From Candidatus Bipolaricaulota bacterium (GTDB taxonomy: Bacteria > Bipolaricaulota > Bipolaricaulia > RBG-16-55-9): a stretch of DNA of 12,195 nucleotides. Within the stretch, counting starts at the first letter, position 1; the number at the start of each line of letters is the position of its first letter. The notes beneath the pieces were generated by a model. The model ran no database searches and was not told the DNA's origin. It worked only from the letters and a program-made list of their open reading frames with translations. A program made the position numbers and the translations under genes. Of this stretch, positions 6,839 to 12,195 are shown in pieces. The DNA is taken from positions 1 to 12,195 of the forward strand of contig JAHEOA010000112.1 in the NCBI GenBank assembly GCA_018609825.1. Direction: 5' to 3'.

Positions 6839-7795
6839 ATGAGCGGCCAAAACGGACAACCGCCGGAGCCCCCGAGCGGGCCGTTCAGCCATCTGCAGAA
6901 AGTGCTTGAGGGCGGAACGTTCGCTGTCGCCGCCGAGCTCGGCCCGCCCAAGAGCGCCGATCGCTCCGTCATCGAGCGCAAGGCGGACATGCTGGGCGGC
7001 TGGGCCGACGCCATCAACGTCACCGACAACCAGACCGCCGCGTCGCGCATGAGCAGCATGGCGGCCTGCTCGATACTGGTGGACAAGGGCATCGATGCGG
7101 TCTTTCAGATCACCGCCCGCGACCGCAACCGACTGGCCATTCAGAACGACGTCATGGGCGCGTCGGCGCTGGGCATCCGCAACGTCCTCTGTCTCACGGG
7201 CGACGACGTCTCGTTGGGCAACCATCCCGACGCCAAGCGCGTCCACGATCTGGGGTCCATCGAGATGGTCCAGGCCGTCAAGCGCATGCGCGACGATGGA
7301 AAATTCATCTCCAACGACGACCTGACGGGCGAGGGCCCGCAAATGTTCATCGGCGCGGCGTCAAATCCCTTCGCGCCCCCGCACGACTTCCGGCCCGTTC
7401 GATTGGCCAAAAAGGTCCGGGCCGGGGCGCAGTTCATCCAGACCCAGTGCGTGTTCGACCTGGAGCGGTTCAAGGCGTTCATGGCCGACGTGCGCGAGAT
7501 GGGGCTGCACGAGCAGGTCCACATCATGCCCGGGATCATGCCCGTCAAGAAGCCCGGCATCATGAAGTTCATGGCCAAGAACGTGCCGGGCATGATGATC
7601 CCCGACGAGCTGATCACGCGCATGGACTCGGCCGCGGACCCCGAGGAGGAAGGCGTCCAGATCGCCGTGGAGACGATCGAGACGTTGCGCGAGATCGAGG
7701 GCGTCCACGGCGTCCACATCATGGCGTTCATGTGGGAAAAAATTGTCCCCGAGATCGTTCAGCGAGCCAACCTACGCGAGGAAACCGTCACATAG
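6839..7795 (+). CDS. metF: 5,10-methylenetetrahydrofolate reductase (MetF)
   Basis: A 318-residue flavin TIM-barrel enzyme interconverting 5,10-methylene-THF and 5-methyl-THF. Key residues match the E. coli enzyme pattern: E33 in AAELGPPKSAD corresponds to catalytic Glu28, D122 in LCLTGDD to Asp120, and Q203 in QTQCVFDLERF to Gln183 of the TQFFFD segment. The ATG at 6839 is chosen because GAGGAGG sits about 9 nt upstream and the preceding gene stops 2 nt before it; the in-frame codon at 6806 lies within metV. It forms the MetVF pair with its upstream neighbour. Next to methyl-corrinoid:THF methyltransferase it would oxidise methyl-THF during demethylation, or supply methyl-THF in the reductive Wood-Ljungdahl direction. 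Direction depends on the electron partner, which is not seen. Confidence 0.93.
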   Translation: MSGQNGQPPEPPSGPFSHLQKVLEGGTFAVAAELGPPKSADRSVIERKADMLGGWADAINVTDNQTAASRMSSMAACSILVDKGIDAVFQITARDRNRLAIQNDVMGASALGIRNVLCLTGDDVSLGNHPDAKRVHDLGSIEMVQAVKRMRDDGKFISNDDLTGEGPQMFIGAASNPFAPPHDFRPVRLAKKVRAGAQFIQTQCVFDLERFKAFMADVREMGLHEQVHIMPGIMPVKKPGIMKFMAKNVPGMMIPDELITRMDSAADPEEEGVQIAVETIETLREIEGVHGVHIMAFMWEKIVPEIVQRANLREETVT

Positions 7796-7800
7796 AGAGA

Positions 7801-7806
7801 GGGAGG
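7801..7806 (+). promoter_or_regulatory. Shine-Dalgarno deciding the fhs start
   Basis: GGGAGG precedes ATG 7812 by 5 nt and an in-frame ATG 7818 by 11 nt. The closer ATG is used here. The choice changes the protein by only two residues. Confidence 0.55.
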
Positions 7807-7811
7807 ACCCA

Positions 7812-9551
7812 ATGAGCATGCCGAGCGACCTCCAGATCGCCCAAGCGGCCGAGGTCAAGCACATCGACGAGATAGCCGAGAGGGCGGGGATCCAGCAGGA
7901 CGAGCTGGAGCCCTACGGCAAGACGAAGGCCAAAGTCCGCACCGGCATCCTGGATCGACTGGGCGATCGGTCCGACGGAAAGTACATCGACGTGACGGCG
8001 ATCACGCCCACGCCGCTCGGCGAGGGCAAGACGGTGACAACGATCGGTTTGTCCCAAGGGCTGCATCACATCGGCAAGGACGTCTTTACGTGTATCCGCC
8101 AGCCGTCGCAGGGGCCGACGTTCGGCCTCAAGGGCGGCGCCGCGGGCGGCGGCTATTCCCAAGTGATCCCCATGGAGGACTTCAACCTCCACCTGACGGG
8201 CGACATTCACGCCGTCAGCGCCGCCCACAACCTGCTGGCCGCGGCCATCGACGCGCGCATGATGCACGAGCGCAACTACGGCCGCGAGCGCTGGGAGGAG
8301 CGCGGCCTCAAGTATCTCAATATCAACCCCTACAGCGTCACCTGGAACCGCGTCGTCGACGTCAACGACCGCGCGCTGCGCAACGTCGTCATCGGGCTGG
8401 GGTCGCGCGGCGACGGCTATCCCCGACAGTCGGGCTACGACATCGCCGTCGCCTCGGAGGTCATGGCGATTTTGGCCTTGGCCACCGACCTCCAGGACCT
8501 CCGCCGTCGCATGGGCGAGATCTCGGTCGGCACCGACTGGTCCGGCAACCCCATCACCGCCGAGGACCTGGGCGCGGCCGGCGCGATGACGGTCCTCATG
8601 AAGGAGACCATCAAGCCGAACCTGATGCAGACGCTGGAGGGGAGCCCGGCGTTCGTCCACGCCGGCCCGTTCGCCAACATCGCCCACGGCAACAGCTCCA
8701 TCATCGCCGACCAGGTGGCGCTGAAGCTCTCGGACTACGTCGTCACGGAGTCGGGCTTCGGCGCCGATTGCGGCATGGAGAAGTTTTTCAACATCAAGTG
8801 CCGCTACTCGGGGCTTGTCCCCGATTGCGTCGTCATGGTGGCGACGATTCGGGCGCTGAAGGTCCACGGCGGCGGTCCCAAGGTCACGCCAGGACGTGAA
8901 CTCGACCCGGCCTACACCCAGGAGAACCTGGATCTGTTGGAGAAGGGGCTCGTCAACCTGAAGGCCAACATCGAGAACGCCCAGCAGTTCGGCATCCCGG
9001 TCGTCGTCGCCGTCAACCGTTTCCCGACCGACACCGACGCCGAGGTGGAACGCGTCAAACAGGCCGCCGAGGAGTTCGGCGCCGAGGCGGGCGTCGAGTC
9101 GAACGTCTTCACCGACGGCGGGCCGGGCGGGGCCGACCTGGCCGAGGCCGTGGTCGAGGCCACGGAGAAGCCGTCGAACTTCGAGTTCCTCTACCCTGTC
9201 GAGGCCAGCATCAAGGAGAAGATCGAGACGATCGCCACGAACGTCTATGGCGCCGACGGCGTCGACTACAGCGGCGACGCGGAAAGCAAGGTCGAGCTCT
9301 ACACCAAGCTCGGCTACGACAACCTGCCCATATGCATGGCCAAGACGCACCTGTCGCTCTCGCACGACCCGAACCTGGTCGGAGCGCCCAAGGGCTGGCG
9401 ACTGCCGATTCGCGACATCCGCGCCTCGGTGGGGGCCGGCTTCCTGTACCCGCTCTGCGGCGAGATGCGCACGATGCCGGGGCTCCCGTCCAAGGCCGCG
9501 TTCCTGGACGTCGACATCGACGAGGAGGGCCGAACGCTCGGACTCTTCTAG
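7812..9551 (+). CDS. fhs: Formate-tetrahydrofolate ligase (10-formyl-THF synthetase)
   Basis: A 579-residue cytoplasmic enzyme (family usually about 555-580) catalysing formate + ATP + THF to 10-formyl-THF, reversible to make ATP. The ATP-binding loop TPTPLGEGKTVTT is at 65-77. It is followed by RQPSQGPTFGLKGGAAGGGYSQ, the family signature region, and by PMEDFNLHLTGD. The C-terminal MRTMPGLP block, also characteristic, is intact. The loop has V inserted in the position where many homologues read GKTT, but the Lys-Thr pair is preserved. The gene lies 16 nt after metF and is the last member of the operon, before a strong terminator hairpin. Running in reverse it would conserve energy when methyl groups are oxidised to formate; forward, it begins the Wood-Ljungdahl methyl branch. 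The intermediate enzyme FolD is not encoded in the window. Confidence 0.97.
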   Translation: MSMPSDLQIAQAAEVKHIDEIAERAGIQQDELEPYGKTKAKVRTGILDRLGDRSDGKYIDVTAITPTPLGEGKTVTTIGLSQGLHHIGKDVFTCIRQPSQGPTFGLKGGAAGGGYSQVIPMEDFNLHLTGDIHAVSAAHNLLAAAIDARMMHERNYGRERWEERGLKYLNINPYSVTWNRVVDVNDRALRNVVIGLGSRGDGYPRQSGYDIAVASEVMAILALATDLQDLRRRMGEISVGTDWSGNPITAEDLGAAGAMTVLMKETIKPNLMQTLEGSPAFVHAGPFANIAHGNSSIIADQVALKLSDYVVTESGFGADCGMEKFFNIKCRYSGLVPDCVVMVATIRALKVHGGGPKVTPGRELDPAYTQENLDLLEKGLVNLKANIENAQQFGIPVVVAVNRFPTDTDAEVERVKQAAEEFGAEAGVESNVFTDGGPGGADLAEAVVEATEKPSNFEFLYPVEASIKEKIETIATNVYGADGVDYSGDAESKVELYTKLGYDNLPICMAKTHLSLSHDPNLVGAPKGWRLPIRDIRASVGAGFLYPLCGEMRTMPGLPSKAAFLDVDIDEEGRTLGLF

Positions 9552-9581
9552 GCAACACTCGACAGGACGACATCCCCCGAT

Positions 9582-9624
9582 AGCGCATCGCGCGGCGGCC
9601 CAGCGCCGTCGGGCGGTGCGCTTT
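9582..9624 (+). terminator. Rho-independent terminator after fhs
   Basis: The stem pairs AGCGCATCGC-G-CGGCGG (9582-9598) with CCGTCG-G-GCGGTGCGCT (9606-9622). That gives 17 stacked positions with a single G-G mismatch and two G-T wobbles, around a 7-nt loop CCCAGCG. A short TTT tract follows at 9622-9624. The T run is weak compared with E. coli terminators, but the stem is very stable and sits 30 nt after the fhs stop. Confidence 0.75.
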
Positions 9625-9659
9625 CATCTGGTCTCCGCCACCCCCGAGTCACGCCGGCG

Positions 9660-9673
9660 ATGACGGGCGTCAT
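9660..9673 (+). repeat. Short inverted repeat
   Basis: ATGACG-GG-CGTCAT is a perfect 6-bp-arm palindrome located 83 nt before the membrane-protein start. It could be an operator, but at this size and base composition it may be chance. No second copy was noticed. Confidence 0.3.
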
Positions 9674-9742
9674 TCCGTCGTCGCTCGTCCCACGACATGC
9701 TATGGGCGCAGGCACGGGCCAATTGAGCAACTCGATCAAGCC

Positions 9743-9750
9743 AGAAAGGA
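9743..9750 (+). promoter_or_regulatory. Shine-Dalgarno deciding the membrane-protein start
   Basis: AGAAAGGA lies 5 nt before ATG 9756. There is no comparable site before the in-frame ATG at 9660, so the shorter protein is preferred. Confidence 0.55.
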
Positions 9751-9755
9751 CCGCG

Positions 9756-10193
9756 ATGGGCTCCACAGTAGCGACCTCGCCGAATCGCGGTTTGAGCAGG
9801 GGATTGGGCGTCTTCCAAACGCTGATCGGGCTCAGCGCCGTCGCCGGCGGCGTCGGCCTGGCCATGGACCCCACCGGCGCGAGCCTCGGCATGTCGACGG
9901 CCTGGCTCGACGGCTCGCCGTTCCCGAACTTCCTGATCCCCGGCCTGTTCTTGCTGAGCGTCAACGGGATCGGGACGCTCGCCGGAGCGCTCCTGACGTT
10001 GCGCGCCTATCGCTATGCCGGCGAGGTTGCGGCCTTGCTCGGCGTCGTCATGATGGGCTGGATCACGATCCAAGTGCTCGTCATCAGCGGCGGCGCCGGG
10101 ATCAGTTGGCTGCAGCCGTTCTACTTTGTGGTCGGGCTCGTCGAGCTGGGCCTCGGTCTGCTCCTGCGACAACGCATGCGCCAACGAACGTAG
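9756..10193 (+). CDS. Four-helix integral membrane protein of unknown function
   Basis: A 145-residue hydrophobic protein with four predicted membrane segments, at about residues 17-37, 58-81, 88-110 and 119-137. It has a cytosolic-looking basic tail (RQRMRQRT). Features include a small loop rich in Gly/Ser/Pro at 38-57, the sequence WITIQVLVI in helix 3 and LQPFYFVVGLVELGLG leading through helix 4. There are no obvious metal-binding His/Cys clusters and no catalytic motif. I do not recognise the family beyond small four-TM proteins seen as unannotated genes in high-G+C bacteria. It sits between the C1 operon terminator and nikR, with gaps on both sides, so it is probably transcribed separately from the C1 genes and could be co-transcribed with nikR. 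A role in nickel handling is possible only by proximity. Confidence 0.7.
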   Translation: MGSTVATSPNRGLSRGLGVFQTLIGLSAVAGGVGLAMDPTGASLGMSTAWLDGSPFPNFLIPGLFLLSVNGIGTLAGALLTLRAYRYAGEVAALLGVVMMGWITIQVLVISGGAGISWLQPFYFVVGLVELGLGLLLRQRMRQRT

Positions 10194-10234
10194 TCGCTCG
10201 ACGGTGTCGTTTGTGGAGCGGTCTGATCCTCGGC

Positions 10235-10240
10235 TAGCCT
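10235..10240 (+). promoter_or_regulatory. Possible -10 box for a leaderless nikR transcript
   Basis: TAGCCT (TAnnnT type) lies 8 nt before the ATG of nikR, with TTGTGG at 10211-10216 some 18 nt upstream of it. No Shine-Dalgarno sequence precedes nikR, unlike nearly every other gene here. This would place the transcription start at or next to the start codon. The boxes are weak and this is a suggestion only. Confidence 0.25.
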
Positions 10241-10248
10241 GATTGACG

Positions 10249-10683
10249 ATGACACGCGAGAGGCGGGCCTCGGACGTCGAGCGCTTCGGCGTCTCCATGC
10301 ACGCCGAGCTTCTGGAACAGTTCGACGCGCTGTTGGACCAATGGGGCTACGCCAGTCGCTCGGAAGCCATTCGCGACATGGTCCGCGAGCGGCTCGTCCG
10401 CAGGGCGTGGGAGGCGGGCGAGGAGGTCGTCGGCGTGATCGTGGTGCTCTACGACCATCACCAGCGTGAGCTGGGCGACCGCCTCACCGACATCCAGCAT
10501 GGCGACCCCGACCTCGTCGAGGCCACGCTGCACATCCACCTCGATGCCGACACGTGTCTGGAGATCCTGGCCGTGCGCGGGCCCGGCCCCGAGATCCAGG
10601 GTCTGGCCGATCGGCTCGGCAGCCTCAAGGGCGTCAAGCACCACCAACTGGCCGCGACGTCGACGGGCGAAGGCCTTCGCTGA
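10249..10683 (+). CDS. nikR: NikR nickel-responsive transcriptional regulator
   Basis: A 144-residue ribbon-helix-helix plus ACT-like nickel sensor. Residues about 10-52 are the DNA-binding domain (RFGVSMHAELLEQFDALLD, then GYASRSEAIRDMVRE). The C-terminal domain retains all four high-affinity square-planar Ni(II) ligands: H84 (IQH), H95 and H97 (TLHIH), and C103 (DTC), equivalent to E. coli H76, H87, H89 and C95, with identical spacing. H70 in YDHHQ corresponds to E. coli H62. The N-terminal arm is several residues longer than in E. coli. ATG 10249 is used; a TTG at 10243 is in frame but unsupported. There is no clear ribosome site. With nickel bound the tetramer is expected to repress uptake genes, and a matching palindrome stands 43 nt after its stop, before the nickel transport genes. 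Confidence 0.95.
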   Translation: MTRERRASDVERFGVSMHAELLEQFDALLDQWGYASRSEAIRDMVRERLVRRAWEAGEEVVGVIVVLYDHHQRELGDRLTDIQHGDPDLVEATLHIHLDADTCLEILAVRGPGPEIQGLADRLGSLKGVKHHQLAATSTGEGLR

Positions 10684-10716
10684 TCGTTCCGTCCACATAT
10701 AGCTGATAGATGGGTC

Positions 10717-10745
10717 TTGTATTTGCGTAACACGATGCGTACAAT
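10717..10745 (+). promoter_or_regulatory. Promoter of the nickel-uptake operon
   Basis: TTGTAT at 10717-10722 and TACAAT at 10740-10745 are separated by exactly 17 nt. The -10 box matches the consensus at five of six positions; the -35 at three. The predicted start is near 10752, giving a leader of about 67 nt with AAAGGAG at 10807-10813 before the ATG at 10819. The local A+T content is visibly higher than elsewhere in the window. Confidence 0.65.
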
Positions 10746-10754
10746 CGTGTTACG
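10726..10754 (+). promoter_or_regulatory. Putative NikR operator (perfect inverted repeat)
   Basis: CGTAACACGAT (10726-10736) and ATCGTGTTACG (10744-10754) are perfect reverse complements around a 7-nt spacer. The heptamers read GTAACAC-N13-GTGTTAC. NikR boxes known from other phyla use widely spaced inverted half-sites (E. coli GTATGA-N16-TCATAC), so geometry and location fit. The palindrome covers the -10 box and predicted start site of the promoter at 10717-10745, the classic position for repression. Assignment to NikR rests on the adjacent nikR gene and the downstream nickel transport genes. Confidence 0.75.
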
Positions 10755-10818
10755 GGTGACAGCAGCGTCCTTCTGAATTGCCCGGAAGGCGTTCGGGCTG
10801 CGAGCGAAAGGAGATCCG

Positions 10819-11634
10819 ATGCGTTGTACGTGTGTTGGGATCGGTCTGACGATGGTCGCGATCGTCCTCCTGGGGCTGCCGTCGTCGCCCCTTGTGCTGC
10901 AGTCGGAGACCGGCACGCTGCGCTTCGTCGCGAACGGCGAGGACTTCGTCCGGCAGGGATTCGTCTCCAAGGACGGCTGGAGCGTCGGCTTCGACCACGT
11001 CTACGTCAGCCTCGCCGAGGTGAGGGCGTATCAAGCCGACCCGCCGTACGACCCCGAGGCCGGCGGTGACATCCAGGCCGACGTCACCGTGGAGCTGAGC
11101 GGGTCGTACGTGCCGGATTTGGCTGGCGGCGGCCCCGACGCGGACCCGATCCTCGTCGACGCACGCGACGCCCCGACCGGTCACTACAACGCGCTGTCGT
11201 GGACGATGCCGCGCGCCGAGAGCGGACCCGCCGAGGGCTACGCCCTCGTGCTCGACGGATCGGCCACCAAGGACGGTCGCACGATTCCGTTCCGCATTGG
11301 GGTTGAGCAGACGTACGGCTATCGCTGTGGCGAGTACGTCGGCGACAGGCGCAAAGGGATCGTGCAGGCCGGAAAGACGGCGGAAGTTGAGCTGACGTTC
11401 CACTTCGACCACATCTTCGGCGACGCCGAGACGCCGTCGCACCGCGACTTGAACGAGGCCGCGCTCGGCTTCGAGCCGTTTGCTCGAATCGCCGACCATG
11501 ACACGTTGGATGTCGACTTGGCGGATCTCGAAGATCAGCTGACTGCTGAGGCGTATCAGACGCTCGTGGACGTCCTGCCGACGCTGGGCCACGTCGGGGA
11601 GGGCCACTGCCACAGCGAACTCGGCCCGGAATAG
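10819..11634 (+). CDS. Exported His-rich protein of unknown function, first gene of NikR-controlled nickel operon
   Basis: A 271-residue protein with an N-terminal hydrophobic export segment (about residues 6-28); no clear lipobox is present. The mature part looks all-beta: GTLRFVANGEDFVRQGFVS at 32-50, then WSVGFDHVYVSLAEVRAY at 54-71, and GHYNALSWTMPRA at 121-133. Potential metal ligands are concentrated toward the C-terminus: H195, H198, D202 and H208 in a FHFDHIFGD segment, and H258, H263, C264 and H265 in GHVGEGHCHSE at 257-267, plus C170. It begins directly after a NikR-type operator and is followed by the NikK/L-like and NikM genes. That suggests extracytoplasmic nickel capture or delivery. 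I cannot assign it to a characterised family; DUF4382- or MbnP-like beta proteins are weak alternatives that need a profile search. The start has AAAGGAG 5 nt upstream. Confidence 0.85.
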   Translation: MRCTCVGIGLTMVAIVLLGLPSSPLVLQSETGTLRFVANGEDFVRQGFVSKDGWSVGFDHVYVSLAEVRAYQADPPYDPEAGGDIQADVTVELSGSYVPDLAGGGPDADPILVDARDAPTGHYNALSWTMPRAESGPAEGYALVLDGSATKDGRTIPFRIGVEQTYGYRCGEYVGDRRKGIVQAGKTAEVELTFHFDHIFGDAETPSHRDLNEAALGFEPFARIADHDTLDVDLADLEDQLTAEAYQTLVDVLPTLGHVGEGHCHSELGPE

Positions 11635-11640
11635 CCCGAG

Positions 11641-12111
11641 ATGGTCAACCCACGCACGATCGCTTGGCTGGTCAGTCTGACGCTGCTGGCGCTGTCGGTC
11701 TCGGCGTCCGCGCACGGCATCGACGCCGGCTATCGGACGATCGATGACGTCTCAGCGGTCACAATTCAAGCCGCCTATGACACGGGCGAGCCGATGGCCG
11801 GCGCTCAGGTGACCGTCTACGCGCCCGACAACCCGGCCGAGCCCTGGCTGCAAGGCCAGTGTGATCCCAACGGTCGATTTGCCTTTGTGCCCGATCGCTC
11901 GCAGCCGGGCACGTGGGACGTCCGCGTCCGCCAGGCCGGGCACGGGACGTTCCTCCATGTTCCCGTCGCATCCGATGACACGCCCGAGGCCCCCGAGGCG
12001 CTGTCGCCGAAGAACTCAGGGTTCACGCCGGCGCAGATCGGCCTCATGAGCGCCTGCGTCATTTGGGGCTTCGTGGGCACGGCGCTGTTCGTTGTCCGAC
12101 GGAGGGCCTGA
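11641..12111 (+). CDS. Secreted, C-terminally anchored beta-domain accessory protein of ECF nickel transporter (NikK/NikL-like)
   Basis: A 156-residue protein with a signal peptide (residues about 1-24, ending SASA). A transthyretin/carboxypeptidase-regulatory-like beta domain follows (AGAQVTVYAPDNP at 53-65, DPNGRFAFVP at 75-84, GTWDVRVRQAGHG at 90-102). One C-terminal membrane helix comes last (about 131-152), with an RRRA stop. Cleavage after SASA would give a mature protein starting His-Gly (H25), a free amino-terminal histidine of the kind that binds Cu or Ni. H101 and H106 are further candidates. Two hydrophobic segments flanking an outside domain resemble the topology of the CbiN/NikL subunits of ECF metal transporters. 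It starts 6 nt after the previous gene without a clear ribosome site, suggesting coupling. Its TGA shares one base with the nikM ATG. Exact subfamily is uncertain. Confidence 0.8.
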   Translation: MVNPRTIAWLVSLTLLALSVSASAHGIDAGYRTIDDVSAVTIQAAYDTGEPMAGAQVTVYAPDNPAEPWLQGQCDPNGRFAFVPDRSQPGTWDVRVRQAGHGTFLHVPVASDDTPEAPEALSPKNSGFTPAQIGLMSACVIWGFVGTALFVVRRRA

Positions 12112-12195
12112 TGCACATCCCCGACGGGATTCTTCCGGCCTCCGTCTGCGCGGCGGGGTACGCCACGACGGCCGTCGTGACGTGGGCGTCGCTCA
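12111..12195 (+). CDS. nikM: ECF nickel/cobalt transporter substrate-specific membrane component NikM/CbiM (3' partial)
   Basis: The 28 residues visible before the window ends begin MHIPDGILP, the diagnostic N-terminus of CbiM/NikM. In the solved NikM structure the main chain and His2 side chain of this very start, with a later histidine, form the square-planar Ni site, so an exact Met-His start is functionally required. The start codon overlaps the TGA of the preceding gene (TGATG) with GGAGGG 4-5 nt upstream, fixing it without ambiguity. The next residues are hydrophobic and suit the first membrane helix. NikM versus the cobalt homologue CbiM cannot be told from the N-terminus; the upstream NikR gene and operator favour nickel. 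The remaining subunits (NikQ/NikO-type) presumably follow outside the window. Confidence 0.9.
   Translation, partial: MHIPDGILPASVCAAGYATTAVVTWASL

Larger units (their letters stand above)
9552..9755 (+). other. 204-nt intergenic region after fhs
   Basis: Contains the operon terminator at 9582-9624 and a small palindrome at 9660-9673. An in-frame ATG at 9660 would extend the next protein by 32 residues, but the extension shows no membrane or domain character and lacks a ribosome site. I find no convincing promoter boxes for the downstream gene. Confidence 0.4.

Noticed and set aside
7788..9365. Long minus-strand open frame opposite fhs (525 codons)
   Set aside because: A shadow of the fhs codon pattern; no ribosome site, no recognisable motif, and fully antisense to a highly conserved enzyme.
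9660..9755. N-terminal extension of the membrane protein
   Set aside because: No ribosome site before 9660, and the added 32 residues show no membrane or domain character.
10195..10220. Hairpin CGCTC/GAGCG after the membrane-protein gene as a terminator
   Set aside because: Only 5 bp with a 16-nt loop and no T run; too weak to call.
10780..10798. GCCCG/CGGGC hairpin in the leader of the nickel operon as a riboswitch or attenuator
   Set aside because: Only a 5-bp stem, no T run, and no match to the nickel/cobalt (czcD/NiCo) or cobalamin riboswitch layout that I could see; the leader is only about 67 nt.
1..12195. CRISPR arrays, tRNA/rRNA genes, insertion sequences or phage genes
   Set aside because: No regularly spaced repeats, tRNA-like cloverleaf, transposase motif or terminal inverted repeats were found; intergenic space is too small and gene content is coherent metabolism.

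Overview
This is a G+C-rich bacterial window (by eye about two-thirds G+C) in which every supported gene lies on the + strand. It holds two functional blocks separated by a short stretch. The lineage cannot be fixed from sequence alone. The C1 enzyme set, the strong GGAGG-type ribosome sites and the nickel transporter fit an anaerobic or facultative, acetogen-like or methyl-demethylating bacterium, for example an uncultured Chloroflexota- or Actinomycetota-type lineage. That placement is inference.

Block 1 (1-9551) is one tightly packed operon for corrinoid-dependent methyl transfer into tetrahydrofolate (THF) metabolism. In order it encodes: the C-terminal half of one MttB-superfamily methyltransferase (cut by the window edge); a complete second MttB-superfamily paralogue (non-pyrrolysine type); an MtgA/AcsE-like methyl-corrinoid:THF methyltransferase; a small corrinoid protein; a stand-alone MetH-type reactivation domain protein; a ferredoxin-ASKHA corrinoid-activating protein (RACo/RamA-like, DUF4445 class); MetV; MetF; and formate-THF ligase Fhs. 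The apparent logic is that a quaternary or methylated amine donates CH3 to the corrinoid protein and then to THF. MetVF oxidises CH3-THF to methylene-THF (or runs in reverse), and Fhs links formyl-THF to formate plus ATP. FolD, the step between MetF and Fhs, is absent here and must be elsewhere. The operon ends in a strong hairpin with a short T run at 9582-9624.

The middle (9552-10248) holds the terminator and a four-helix membrane protein of unknown function.

Block 2 (10249-12195, continuing past the edge) is a nickel-homeostasis locus. It contains NikR with all four nickel ligands present, then a perfect 11-bp-arm inverted repeat (10726-10754) that overlaps the -10 box of a convincing promoter. 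Next come an exported His-rich protein of unknown function, a secreted/anchored beta-domain protein whose predicted mature N-terminus is histidine, and the start of the ECF substrate-specific membrane component NikM/CbiM (MHIPDG). Nickel is the cofactor of CODH/acetyl-CoA synthase, which would receive the methyl group made by block 1. The adjacency may therefore be functional, but no CODH/ACS gene is in view.
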